A stretch of 64,000 bases of DNA from the NCBI RefSeq assembly GCF_008806345.1, contig NZ_VZZJ01000006.1:124001-188000 (forward strand), written 5' to 3'. The notes below the pieces were generated by a model that ran no database searches, was not told the origin of the DNA, and was given only the letters and a program-made list of their open reading frames with translations. How positions within the stretch are numbered: the stretch's first letter is position 1; each line of letters opens with the position of its first letter. The position numbers and the translations under genes are program-made. This document shows, piece after piece, positions 24,470 to 33,162 of this stretch. Origin of the DNA: Methylobacterium planeticum (GTDB lineage Bacteria; Pseudomonadota; Alphaproteobacteria; Rhizobiales; Beijerinckiaceae).

Positions 24470-24709
24470 CGGCTTGCGCAACCGGCCGCTTCCATGATTC
24501 CCCGACGCGAACATTCGGCGCCCATCGGCGCCGGGGCGGTCACCGTCAGCATCGGGCTGGCTACGGGCATCGCAGACGCCGAACTCTACGCCCGGGCCGA
24601 CGCCGCGCTCTACGAGGCCAAGGAGACCGGCCGCAACCGGACATGCTGCGCACCGGCCGCCGCGCGGGAGCGCCACGACGGACGCGTTCTCCAGCTGGTC
24701 GGGACCTGA
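24470..24709 (+). pseudogene. Remnant of a GGDEF (diguanylate cyclase) domain, C-terminal end only
   Basis: In one plus-strand frame the segment VTVSIGLATGIADAELYARA, followed by DAALYEAKETGRNRT, is the unmistakable last third of a GGDEF domain: the VTxSxGxA strand and ADxALYxAKxxGRN helix. The GG[DE]EF active site, the inhibitory site and everything N-terminal are missing; upstream sequence in the frame is unrelated. The product cannot be a cyclase. This is a truncated relic, probably left by a deletion or rearrangement. Confidence 0.75.
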
Positions 24710-24813
24710 CGGCTCATCAGGCGGGACGGGCTGCCGCGGTTCACGCGCCCGCGAGCGCCGGGCACCGGGGCGTCGCCTCGGACGTTGCCCGGACTGACCG
24801 AGAGGAGCCCGTC

Positions 24814-24984
24814 ATGTCCGACCCGAAGCCCGAGGAGGTGGCGCCGGCGACCGAGGATCTCGGCGCCCCGACGCCGCCGAGCCCCGGCCGACCGCCGCCG
24901 ATCAAGCTGCCACCCGCCCCGAAGACGGGCGACGCGGCACCGACGTCGACGGAGCCTTCCCGGGAGATCGAGCTCGGGCGCTAG
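24814..24984 (+). CDS. Small proline-rich hypothetical protein
   Basis: A 56-residue frame of low complexity (Pro, Glu, Ala and Thr make up most of it), from SDPKPEEVAPATEDL to the end SREIELGR. AGAGGAG 8 bases before the ATG supports translation. It is predicted disordered. No family is recognised, and a fortuitous ORF cannot be excluded. Confidence 0.45.
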   Translation: MSDPKPEEVAPATEDLGAPTPPSPGRPPPIKLPPAPKTGDAAPTSTEPSREIELGR

Positions 24985-25045
24985 GGCGGGACCGACCCCA
25001 TCGGCCGCCCGCCGGCGTTCACCGCCGCGTCGTGCTCCGGGCTCC

Positions 25046-25738
25046 TCAGACGCAGATCCCGAAGATGTCCGCGAAACCGCTTCGGCCCGTTTCGGTCACG
25101 GTGACGACCCGGGCGTCCCGGGCCCTCTCGATCCAGCCAAGCTCGTCGCATCGGCGGCACAGCGCGGCCCCGAGGCGGCCGGCGAGATGCGGCCGCCGCT
25201 CGCTCCAGTCCAGGCAAGGGCGGCAGAAGATCCGCCTGGTCCCGTCGGCGGGCGCGACCGGCACGCCGAAGCGCGCGAGCCAGTCGCGGCCAGCCTCGGT
25301 CGCCTCGCCGGCCTCCTCACCGAGCACGATCAGGCCGCGTGATACGAGCGCGTCCGCGATGGCGACGCCGAGGCGTCCGGCGAGATGGTCGTAGCAGGTC
25401 CGGGCCTCCCTCAGGGCCGGGCTCACCCGCGGCGTCGCCCGCGGCGTGGCCGCCTCCGGTCTTGCGGCGGCCACCACCAGGATGGTTTCCAGCATCCGGG
25501 CAACCTCGGGTGAGGCCAGCCGGAAATATCGGTGGCGACCCTGCACGGCGACGCCCAGAAGGCGCCCCTCGACCAGCTTTCCGAGGTGACCGCTCGCGGT
25601 CTGCGCCGTGACGCCCGCGACATGGGCGAGCTCCGTCGCCGTCAGGGCGCGGCCGTCGAGGAGGGCCGTGAGGATGTTGGCCCGCGCGGGGTCCCCGATC
25701 AGGGCAGCGGTTCCGGACAGGGTGGCGGCACTCGTCAT
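25046..25738 (-). CDS. ArsR-type winged-helix transcriptional regulator
   Basis: A 230-residue regulator. The N-terminal ~90 residues are an ArsR-like winged helix: ALIGDPARANILTALLDG, then LTATELAHVAGVTAQTASGH as the helix-turn-helix, then the wing GRHRYFRLASPEVARMLE. The longer C-terminal part has a Cys-rich region (IFCRPCLDWSERRPHLAG and ALCRRCDELGW), suggesting a metal- or redox-responsive site. Several relatives of this two-part design are annotated as hypothetical DNA-binding proteins. It is divergent from the hydrolase/ABM genes across a 127-base gap, the obvious target. ATG 25738 was chosen because the winged helix starts immediately after it. Confidence 0.85.
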   Translation of the reverse strand: MTSAATLSGTAALIGDPARANILTALLDGRALTATELAHVAGVTAQTASGHLGKLVEGRLLGVAVQGRHRYFRLASPEVARMLETILVVAAARPEAATPRATPRVSPALREARTCYDHLAGRLGVAIADALVSRGLIVLGEEAGEATEAGRDWLARFGVPVAPADGTRRIFCRPCLDWSERRPHLAGRLGAALCRRCDELGWIERARDARVVTVTETGRSGFADIFGICV

Positions 25739-25865
25739 CCCGAGATCATAGCTCTCCGATCGCGACCGATCACGAGGGAACGCTTCGGCCGAGACCGAAG
25801 CGTTCGCCCCTGACATTGCGTGCCGCGCATCCCAATCTCCCCGGCAACGCAGCAGGGGCGATGGC

Positions 25866-26834
25866 ATGCCGACCGAGCCGGCCGAACGGATGGACCCGCG
25901 CGAGGAGCACCACAGGGTCACGGTCCCCGGGACCGGGCTCTCCCTGTTCCTGCGGCGGCTGACGCCGCCGGGGGGCCGGGGACGTCCCGTCCTGTACGTG
26001 CACGGGGCGACCTTCCCGTCCGCGCTCTCGGTCGCTCACCGCTTCCCCGAAGGCTCGTGGCGCGATGCGCTCTGCCTTGCCGGTCTCGACGTCTGGGCGC
26101 TCGATTTCCTGGGCTTCGGCCTCTCGGACCGCTATCCCGCCATGGCCGAGCCGGCCGAGGCAGGCGGTCCCCTGCTGCTGGCCGCGGAGGCCGCCGGACA
26201 GGTCGAAGCCGCCCTCCGCCACATCCGCGCGGCCACGGGCGGCAGGCGGATCAGCCTGCTCACCCATTCCTGGGGTTCCCTGCCGGCCTGCCTCCTCGCG
26301 GGCAGGCAGCCGGACCTGATCGACCGGCTCGTCCTGTTCGGGCCGATCGCCCGCCGCGACCCGCCCCGCGGCTTGCCGCGCCCGGACGGACCGGCCTGGC
26401 GGGTGATCACGGCACGGGCGCAGTGGGACCGCTTCGTCGAGGACGTGCCGGCGGGAGCGCCCCCGGTGCTGGCGCGCCCGGAGTTCGAGGATTGGGCGGA
26501 GCGTTATCTCGACAGCGACCCGGATAGCCGCGTGCGCGAGCCGCAGGGTGTGAAGGTGCCCTCCGGTCCCTTCATCGAGATCCTGCGCGCCTGGCACGGC
26601 GATCTGCCCTACGATCCGGCTCTCGTCCGGGCGCCCGTGTGCATCGTGCGCGGGGCCTGGGACGGTCTCGCCACCGACGCCGACGCGCGGTGGCTGTTCG
26701 ACGCCTTCACCGGCTCGCCCGACCAGCACGACATCAAGATCGGACGCGGCACGCACCTGATGCATCTCGAGGCCCGACGCGGGGCGCGCTGGCGGGCATC
26801 CGCCGCCTTCCTGAGCGAGGGCGCTTCGGTCTGA
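25866..26834 (+). CDS. Alpha/beta-hydrolase fold protein
   Basis: A 322-residue alpha/beta hydrolase. VLYVHGATFP forms the oxyanion region. The nucleophile motif is THSWGS (Ser ~138). The acid is likely the Asp in VRGAWDGLATD, and the catalytic His lies in GRGTHLMHLE. There is no signal peptide, so it is cytoplasmic. The ATG at 25866 follows AGGGGCG. It is the first gene of a probable pair with the ABM-domain gene (27-base gap), controlled by the divergent ArsR-type regulator. The substrate (ester, lactone or epoxide) is not predictable. Confidence 0.88.
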   Translation: MPTEPAERMDPREEHHRVTVPGTGLSLFLRRLTPPGGRGRPVLYVHGATFPSALSVAHRFPEGSWRDALCLAGLDVWALDFLGFGLSDRYPAMAEPAEAGGPLLLAAEAAGQVEAALRHIRAATGGRRISLLTHSWGSLPACLLAGRQPDLIDRLVLFGPIARRDPPRGLPRPDGPAWRVITARAQWDRFVEDVPAGAPPVLARPEFEDWAERYLDSDPDSRVREPQGVKVPSGPFIEILRAWHGDLPYDPALVRAPVCIVRGAWDGLATDADARWLFDAFTGSPDQHDIKIGRGTHLMHLEARRGARWRASAAFLSEGASV

Positions 26835-26860
26835 ACCGATCCAACCAGGGAGACGGAACC

Positions 26861-27535
26861 ATGTTCTCGGTCATCTTCGAGGTCCATCCCGGCACAGGGC
26901 AGAAGGACGCCTACCTTGAGCACGCGAAGGTCCTGAAGCCGGAATTGGCGGCCATCGACGGCTTCATCGACAACGAGCGCTTCGCGAGCCGGACCCGGCC
27001 GGGCTGGGTGCTGTCGCACTCGACCTGGCGTGACGAGAAGTCGGTAATCCGCTGGCGTACGCATGCCGGTCACCACCTGATCCAGGAGAAGGGCCGGTTC
27101 GAGGTCTTCTCGGATTACCATCTCCGCGTCGGCGAGGTGACGACGGATAGCCACCCGCCGCAGGGCCACGCGGTGCGCGAGCAGCGCCTCGACGCGACCG
27201 AGATCGGCCGCGCCAAGATGTGCCAGCTCTGCGAGGTGACACCCCGGGAAGGCCAGTCCCTGCCTGACGATCTGGCCGGCGCGCTCGGCCTCGATGCCGC
27301 GGCCGTCGGGCTCGTGGCATCGGACCTCTTCAATTCGATCTACAATTCCGGGAAGGCCATGCTGTTGCTGTCCTGGGCCGATTCCGACGCGGCCTCGGCG
27401 TTCGCGCCCCTTGCGCCGCCGCAGGCTGAGTCCACGCGCGTCCGGAGAGTACGGGTGATCCGTGATTACGGCATGTTCGACCGGCGCGAGAGCCCGCAAT
27501 TCTACCCGCCCGTCGACCGAGGGGACGATCGCTGA
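26861..27535 (+). CDS. Antibiotic-biosynthesis-monooxygenase (ABM) domain protein
   Basis: A 224-residue protein whose first ~95 residues form a ferredoxin-like ABM domain: FSVIFEVHPGTGQKDAYLEH, then DGFIDNERFASRTRPGWVL and SHSTWRDEKSVIRWR. The second half repeats the dimeric alpha-beta pattern less clearly and holds a Cys pair (KMCQLCEV). ABM proteins act as cofactor-free monooxygenases or small-molecule binders. AGGGAGACGG precedes the ATG. It is probably cotranscribed with the upstream hydrolase, suggesting degradation or detoxification of a small organic compound (inference). Confidence 0.8.
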   Translation: MFSVIFEVHPGTGQKDAYLEHAKVLKPELAAIDGFIDNERFASRTRPGWVLSHSTWRDEKSVIRWRTHAGHHLIQEKGRFEVFSDYHLRVGEVTTDSHPPQGHAVREQRLDATEIGRAKMCQLCEVTPREGQSLPDDLAGALGLDAAAVGLVASDLFNSIYNSGKAMLLLSWADSDAASAFAPLAPPQAESTRVRRVRVIRDYGMFDRRESPQFYPPVDRGDDR

Positions 27536-27697
27536 CCCTGGCGTTCGGCGCATCCCGCAACGAAAGACTTCGCCCGCGCTTTGCCCGGCGACGGCGGCCC
27601 CCGCTTTGAGCGAGACCTGTTCGCCCGGTGACGCCCACGACGCTGTCGATGAGGGTGTAGAGCGCGGACCGGCCTTGCGGGAAACCGGAGAAACGAC

Positions 27698-28198
27698 ATG
27701 ACCTTTGTGTTCAAGACGGTGGCGTCGCCCGTCGGCGCGCTGAAGATCGTCGCGAGCGATCGCGGCCTCGCGGCCATCCTCTGGGAGAACGATGACCCGA
27801 AGCGGGTCCGGCTTGGGCCCCTCGTCGAGAACCCGTCCCATCCCGTGCTGCTGGAGACGGAGCGCCAGTTGGCGGCCTATTTCGAGGGGACGCTCAAGGC
27901 CTTCACGGTGCCGCTCGACTTCCAGGGGACCGAGTTCCAGAAGAGCGTCTGGGCAGCCCTTCTGACCATCCCCTTCGGCGAGACCCGGAGCTATGGCGAC
28001 ATCGCACGTCAGATCGGGAGGCCGGGCGCGTCACGGGCGGTGGGGGCCGCGAACGGGAGGAATCCGATCTCGATCATCGCGCCGTGCCACCGCGTCATCG
28101 GGGCGGCCGGCGCCCTGACGGGTTTCGCGGGCGGCCTGCATGTCAAGGAACGTCTGCTCGGTCTGGAACGCGCCGGAGCCGGAGCTTCGCGCGGTTGA
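27698..28198 (+). CDS. ogt: Methylated-DNA-[protein]-cysteine S-methyltransferase
   Basis: A 166-residue suicide repair protein that transfers alkyl groups from O6-alkylguanine (and O4-alkylthymine) to its own cysteine. The acceptor is Cys130 in IIAPCHRVIG. The helix-turn-helix region (PFGETRSYGDIARQIGRPGA, including the Arg finger SRAVGAANGRNP) is intact. There is no Ada-type N-terminal domain, so this is the constitutive Ogt type. Convergent with the molybdoenzyme at 28304, separated by a strong hairpin. Confidence 0.95.
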   Translation: MTFVFKTVASPVGALKIVASDRGLAAILWENDDPKRVRLGPLVENPSHPVLLETERQLAAYFEGTLKAFTVPLDFQGTEFQKSVWAALLTIPFGETRSYGDIARQIGRPGASRAVGAANGRNPISIIAPCHRVIGAAGALTGFAGGLHVKERLLGLERAGAGASRG

Positions 28199-28233
28199 CC
28201 GACAAGCCCGGCCGTTCTCCGGTGACGGCGAGG

Positions 28234-28258
28234 GCAGGCGCCCCGACGGGGCGCCTGC
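28234..28258. terminator. Perfect 11-bp hairpin between convergent genes
   Basis: GCAGGCGCCCC (28234-28244) and GGGGCGCCTGC (28248-28258) pair perfectly around a GAC loop. It sits between the stops of ogt (28198) and the convergent molybdoenzyme (28304), so it can act in both directions. A short TTT follows on the plus strand. Confidence 0.75.
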
Positions 28259-28303
28259 GTGCGTTTCGACCCGGCTTCCCCGGGGAGCGGGATGCGGGGG
28301 CCT

Positions 28304-30454
28304 TCAGTTCGCCCGCGAGACCTCGACGAGGTTGTCCGAGAACGACGGGGCATGCCCCATATCGGTGAACGCGGCCGAACTGATGCTGTTGACCGTGCCC
28401 TCGTTGAGCTGCCGCCAATAGCCCAGCGTCGCCACCACGATCCCGTGGCGCACATCGTCGGTGACCCGCGCCACGCCCTTGAAGGCGCCGCGGTCATTGG
28501 CGACCTGCACCCGGTCCCCGTCGAGGATGCCGCGCGCCTCGGCGTCGCCGGGGCTGATCATCACGAACTGTTCGCCCTGGCCCTTCTGCTTGTCCTCCAT
28601 GTTCGCGTAGCTGGAGTTCAGGAAGTAGTGGCTCTTGGGCGAGACGATGTTGAGGGGATAGCGCTTGGCCAGTTCCGGATCGTTGGTGTGCGATTCCCGC
28701 GCGCCGACATAGTCCGGCAGCGGGTCGAGCGCCTCGCCGGGCTGGAACCCCGCATACATCTGCCGGAAGGGCGGCGCGACGAAGTTCGTGGCACCCTCGA
28801 CCTTGAGCATGCACTTGCCCGTCTCGGTCGGGAAGTTGCCCTCCCGGTGCGGGACCCGGTCGTCCGGCGTGCCCACTTTCAGCCGGGCGAAGCCGTGCTC
28901 GCGCATGTACTGCAGGTCGTAGCCCTCGCAGGCGGGCGCGTTCCAGTCGACGTAGTGCTCCAGGCACTCCGTGTCGGTCCACTTGAAGTTCTCTTCCTCG
29001 AAGCCGAACCGGGCGGCCAGGCGCCGGAAGATCTCGTTGTTGGGGATGGCCTCGCCGGGCGCCTCGGCGCACTTGGTGTTGTAGGTCAGGTAGAGGTGGC
29101 CCCAGGACAGGATCATGTCCTCCATCTCCGCCCCCATCGTCGCCGGCAGCAGGATGTCGGCGTAGGAGGCGGTGTCCGAGATGAAATGCTCGGCCGAGAC
29201 CATGAACAGGTCCTCGCGCATCAGCCCGGCGACGATCTTGTCGGTCTCGGGCGCCTGCGTCACCGGGTTCGAGTTCCAGCACATCATCGACATGATCGGC
29301 GGATCGAGGGGCATCTCGCCGGTCAGGGCCCGGCCGATCTGCAGGTTGCTGACGACGCGGGTGCCCTCCGGGATCAGGTCGGGGCGGCACATCACGTCGA
29401 ACTTGTAGGGGTGCTCCCAGACCGGGAACTGGGTGACGCCGCCGCCGACATGGCGCCAGGCGCCGGTGAGCGCCGGGATGCAGGTGACGGCCCGGATGGT
29501 CTGACCGCCGCCGTAATGGCGCTCAAGCGCCACGCCCATGCGGATCCCCACCGGCTGGGCGGTGGCCATCTCGTAGGCGAGCTTGCGGATGTCGGCCGCC
29601 GGCACGCCCGTGATCCCCTCGGCCCATTCGGGGGTACGGGGCGCGGCGCGCTCCTTCAGATCCTCGAAGCCCACCGTGTGGTTGTCGACGTAGTCCTGGT
29701 CGACGAGGCCCTGCTCGATGATCGAATGGATCAGGGCCATGGCGAGCGCCCCGTCGGTGCCGGGCTTCGGCGCGATGTGCCAATCGGCGGCCTTGGCCGT
29801 CCGCGAGGCGTAGGCGTCGATGACGACGACCTTGGCGCCGAGCTTCTGGGCGTCCCTGACGATGGCCCAGTGGTGCAGGTTGGTGCTGATGCTGTTGCAG
29901 GCCCAGATGACGATGTACTTGGAGTGGATGTAGCTCTCCGGGTCGAGGCCCGCGGTCGGGCCGACCGTGAGGAGCCACGCCGTGCAGGAGCCCTCGCCGC
30001 AGAAGGTGCGTTCGCAGACCGTCGCACCGAGCCGGTTGAAGAAGGCGTCGCCGCCGTTCAGGCCATGCACGAGGCCCTGGTTGCCGAGGTAGCTGTAGGG
30101 GATGATGGCCTGCGGGCCGTGCTGGTCGATGATGGCCTTCCAGCGCGTGACGATGGTGTCGAGGGCCTCGTCCCAGGTGATGCGTTCGAACTGCTTCGAG
30201 CCCTTCGGGCCGACCCGCTTCATCGGGTAGAGCAGCCGGTCCGGGTGGTAGTGGCGCTTCTCGTAATCCTTCAGCTTCACGCAGAGACCGCCGCGGGTCA
30301 TCGGATGGACGGGGTTGCCACGCACGCTCAGGAGTTCGCCGTCCTTCACCTCGAACAGCATGGAGCAGGTGTCGGGGCAATCGTGCGGACAGGCGCCGAA
30401 AAAGGTCTCGGCCTTGCCCTCGAGCAAGGCCTCGGGATTGACGATCTCGTTCAT
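28304..30454 (-). CDS. Molybdopterin oxidoreductase (DMSO reductase superfamily) with one [4Fe-4S] cluster
   Basis: A 716-residue single-subunit-type bis-MGD enzyme. The N-terminal cluster motif is C-x3-C-x3-C-x27-C (ACPHDCPDTCS ... GGLC), as in the dehydrogenase/reductase branch of COG0243. RGNPVHPMTRG follows directly. The stretch CERTFCGEGSCTAW lies where the metal-ligand residue is expected; whether Ser or Cys coordinates the metal cannot be fixed by eye. The C-terminal MGD-binding domain begins near YPLNIVSPKSHYFLNS. There is no Tat signal, so it is cytoplasmic. ATG 30454 has GGAAGGAAG upstream; a 44-codon in-frame extension is unlikely. No electron-transfer subunit gene adjoins it. It is divergent from the second molybdoenzyme at 30877. 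Confidence 0.9.
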   Translation of the reverse strand: MNEIVNPEALLEGKAETFFGACPHDCPDTCSMLFEVKDGELLSVRGNPVHPMTRGGLCVKLKDYEKRHYHPDRLLYPMKRVGPKGSKQFERITWDEALDTIVTRWKAIIDQHGPQAIIPYSYLGNQGLVHGLNGGDAFFNRLGATVCERTFCGEGSCTAWLLTVGPTAGLDPESYIHSKYIVIWACNSISTNLHHWAIVRDAQKLGAKVVVIDAYASRTAKAADWHIAPKPGTDGALAMALIHSIIEQGLVDQDYVDNHTVGFEDLKERAAPRTPEWAEGITGVPAADIRKLAYEMATAQPVGIRMGVALERHYGGGQTIRAVTCIPALTGAWRHVGGGVTQFPVWEHPYKFDVMCRPDLIPEGTRVVSNLQIGRALTGEMPLDPPIMSMMCWNSNPVTQAPETDKIVAGLMREDLFMVSAEHFISDTASYADILLPATMGAEMEDMILSWGHLYLTYNTKCAEAPGEAIPNNEIFRRLAARFGFEEENFKWTDTECLEHYVDWNAPACEGYDLQYMREHGFARLKVGTPDDRVPHREGNFPTETGKCMLKVEGATNFVAPPFRQMYAGFQPGEALDPLPDYVGARESHTNDPELAKRYPLNIVSPKSHYFLNSSYANMEDKQKGQGEQFVMISPGDAEARGILDGDRVQVANDRGAFKGVARVTDDVRHGIVVATLGYWRQLNEGTVNSISSAAFTDMGHAPSFSDNLVEVSRAN

Positions 30455-30876
30455 GTCACTTCCTTCCCAGTCGAGCGCTCGGCCTCTTTGTTTGTCGGCG
30501 GGCTTGGCTCGCTGCTTCCTCCCGAGGTGCAGGAAGAAACATAATAATTCCAATTTTCGGTTCTCCGAAAGAGCCAATCGGTTCATCGTTCATGGAGCCG
30601 ACGCGATGGCGGTCCGGCGCGGACCGCCGGATCCGACGCCGTCCTCGTCCATCGTCGGCGGCGCGGCCCTCGCGCATCCTCCGGAGGCGCTCCGACGCCA
30701 TAGCGCCACAGGGCGGGAGCCATCGGAGACGACGCCGGTTGTCTGCGCAGGGTCCGCGCAAGCGGACGATTCCCCGAACACCGCCGCCGATCCGTGACGC
30801 ACCGGGCGCCGAGAGCGGAGCCGTCGCGGGAAACACCGAACCGTCGCGCGCGGACAGGACATCCGAGGAGAACGAC
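30455..30876. promoter_or_regulatory. 422-base divergent promoter region between two molybdoenzymes
   Basis: No gene is seen here. An A+T-rich core around 30538-30560 (with CATAATAATTCC) stands out in otherwise GC-rich DNA and is the best candidate for one or both promoters. No clear FNR or sigma-54 box was found by eye. The half nearer 30877 is a long GC-rich leader. Confidence 0.45.
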
Positions 30877-33162
30877 ATGGCCGATCCCGTCACGATCAAG
30901 CCGTACGAGGGTCCCTCCGGCGGCTGGGGGTCGGCCAGGTCCCTGACCGAGATCCTGCTGCGCGAGCAGGTGCCCTTGAGCGGCGGGGCGCTGCTCATGC
31001 ACCAGAACAAGCCGGACGGCTTCATGTGCGTCAGCTGCGCCTGGGCCAAGCCCGGCAAGCCGGCCGTGTTCGAATATTGCGAGAACGGCGCCAAGGCCAC
31101 GGCCTGGGAGGTCACCCGCCGGCGCATCACGGCCGATTTCTTCGCGAAGCACACCGTCACCGAACTCGAGAGCTGGCGTGACTACGACCTCGAGGAACTC
31201 GGCCGGCTGACCGAGCCGATGCGCTGGGACGCCGCGACCGACCGGTACGTTCCGGTTTCCTGGGAGGACGCCTTCGGGGAGATCGGGGCGGAGCTGCAGG
31301 CGGCCGATCCGAAATCGACGGTCTTCTACGCCTCGGGCCGCGCCTCGCTCGAAGCGTCCTACATGTACGGGCTGCTGGCGCGCCTCTACGGCAACAACAA
31401 CCTGCCCGACAGTTCCAACATGTGCCACGAATCGACCTCCGTGGCCCTGCCCGAGAGCATCGGCTCGCCGGTCGGCACGGTCCTGCTGGACGACTTCGAG
31501 CACACGGACTGCATCTTCTTCTTCGGCCAGAACCCGGGCTCGAACGCGCCGCGGATGCTGCATCCGCTGCAGGACGCGAGCAAGCGGGGCGTGCCGATCA
31601 TCACCTTCAACCCGTTCCGCGAGCGCGGGCTCGAACGCTTCACCAATCCGCAATCCCCGGTCGAGATGCTGACGCGCTCCGAGACGCGGATCACGTCGCA
31701 GTACCTGCAGGTCAAGGCGGGCGGCGACCTCGGGGCGCTCTACGGGCTGTGCAAGGCCCTGATCGAGGCGGACGACGCCGCGGCGGCGAACGGCAGCGCG
31801 CGCCTGATCGACACCGCCTTCATCGCCCAGCATACCCACGGCTTCGAGGCCTTCGCGGAGTCGGTCCGCGGCACGACCTGGGAGACGATCGAGGCGCAGT
31901 CCGGGCTGCCGCGGAGGGAGCTGGAGCAGGCGGCCCGGACCTATGCCCGGGCCAAGGCGACGATGGGCATCTACGGCATGGGCCTGACCCAGCACCGCAA
32001 GGGTGTCGAGACCGTGCAGATGCTCGTCAACCTTCTGCTCCTGCGCGGCAATATCGGGCGCCCCGGGGCCGGAATCTGCCCGGTGCGCGGCCATTCCAAC
32101 GTCCAGGGCCAGCGCACGGTCGGCATCACCGAGAAGCCCGAGCTGGTGCCCGGCGACACGCTGAAGGCGCTCTACGGGTTCGAGCCGCCCAAGGAGAAGG
32201 GCCTCAACACCGTCGAGGCCTGCGAAGGCATCCTCGACGGCTCGGTCCGCGCCTTCGTGGCGCTCGGCGGAAACTTCATCCGTGCGGTGCCCGAGACGGT
32301 CCTGATGGAAGCGGCCTGGCGCAAGCTGCGGCTCACCGTCCAGGTCTCGACGAAGCTCAACCGCAATCACCTGATCCACGGCGAGATCGCCTACATCCTG
32401 CCCTGCCTCGGCCGGATCGAGATCGACGCGCAGCCGGGCGGGCGGCAGGCGGTGGCGATGGAGGATTCGACCGCCTGCATCCACGGCTCGAAGGGCTATG
32501 CGGAGCCGGCGAGCCCGCAACTCCTGTCCGAGCCCCGTATCGTCGCCGGCATCGCCAAGGCGACGCTTGCCCCCAACCCCAGCATCGACTGGGACCGCTG
32601 GGGCAGCGACTACGCCAGCGTGCGCGACGCCATCGAGGCGACCTATCCGAGCGAGTTCAAGGATTTCAACGCCCGGATGTGGCAACCGGGCGGTTTCCGC
32701 CGGCCGATCCCGGCGGCCGAACGGGTCTGGAAGACGGAGACCGGCAAGGCGAATTTCGTCACGCCGCAAGGGCTCTCGGCCGATCCCGACACGGAGCAGG
32801 CGGATCCTGCCGTGCTGCGCCTGATCACGATGCGGTCGAACGACCAGTTCAACACCACGATCTACGGCTACGACGACCGCTTCCGGGGGGTGAAAGGCAC
32901 CCGCATGGTCCTGTTCATGAACAGGACCGACATCGCCCGGCTCGGCCTCCGCGATGCGCAGACCGTCAGCCTGATCGGGGCCGCGAGCGACGGTGTCGAG
33001 CGGCGCGTCGACGGTTTCCGGGTCCTCGCCTACGACGTTCCGGTGGGCTGCGTCGGAGGGTATTATCCGGAGTGCAATCCGTTGATCCCCCTCTGGCATC
33101 ATGCGGAGCGGAGCAAGGTTCCGGCGGCGAAGTCCGTCCCGGTGCGCATCCTGGCGCCGTGA
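30877..33162 (+). CDS. FdhF/YdeP-like molybdopterin oxidoreductase alpha subunit (TIGR01701 type)
   Basis: A 761-residue cytoplasmic bis-MGD enzyme of the 'Fdhalpha-like' branch that includes E. coli YdeP. The N-terminal motif is CVSCAWAKPGKPAVFEYCEN: only three Cys in an atypical C-x2-C-x13-C spacing, as in that branch, not the classic four. The putative Mo ligand is Cys in SNMCHESTS, aligned with the Sec/Cys-His pair of formate dehydrogenases. MGIYGMGLTQHRKGVETVQ and GRPGAGICPVRGHSNVQGQR are typical FdhF-like segments. ATG 30877 follows GAGGAG. FDH4 of M. extorquens may be of this type, but I cannot confirm orthology. Formate is a candidate substrate only. Confidence 0.88.
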   Translation: MADPVTIKPYEGPSGGWGSARSLTEILLREQVPLSGGALLMHQNKPDGFMCVSCAWAKPGKPAVFEYCENGAKATAWEVTRRRITADFFAKHTVTELESWRDYDLEELGRLTEPMRWDAATDRYVPVSWEDAFGEIGAELQAADPKSTVFYASGRASLEASYMYGLLARLYGNNNLPDSSNMCHESTSVALPESIGSPVGTVLLDDFEHTDCIFFFGQNPGSNAPRMLHPLQDASKRGVPIITFNPFRERGLERFTNPQSPVEMLTRSETRITSQYLQVKAGGDLGALYGLCKALIEADDAAAANGSARLIDTAFIAQHTHGFEAFAESVRGTTWETIEAQSGLPRRELEQAARTYARAKATMGIYGMGLTQHRKGVETVQMLVNLLLLRGNIGRPGAGICPVRGHSNVQGQRTVGITEKPELVPGDTLKALYGFEPPKEKGLNTVEACEGILDGSVRAFVALGGNFIRAVPETVLMEAAWRKLRLTVQVSTKLNRNHLIHGEIAYILPCLGRIEIDAQPGGRQAVAMEDSTACIHGSKGYAEPASPQLLSEPRIVAGIAKATLAPNPSIDWDRWGSDYASVRDAIEATYPSEFKDFNARMWQPGGFRRPIPAAERVWKTETGKANFVTPQGLSADPDTEQADPAVLRLITMRSNDQFNTTIYGYDDRFRGVKGTRMVLFMNRTDIARLGLRDAQTVSLIGAASDGVERRVDGFRVLAYDVPVGCVGGYYPECNPLIPLWHHAERSKVPAAKSVPVRILAP

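Noticed and set aside
28259-30544. 761-codon plus-strand frame opposite the molybdoenzyme
   Set aside because: An antisense shadow; the minus frame has all family motifs and a ribosome-binding site.
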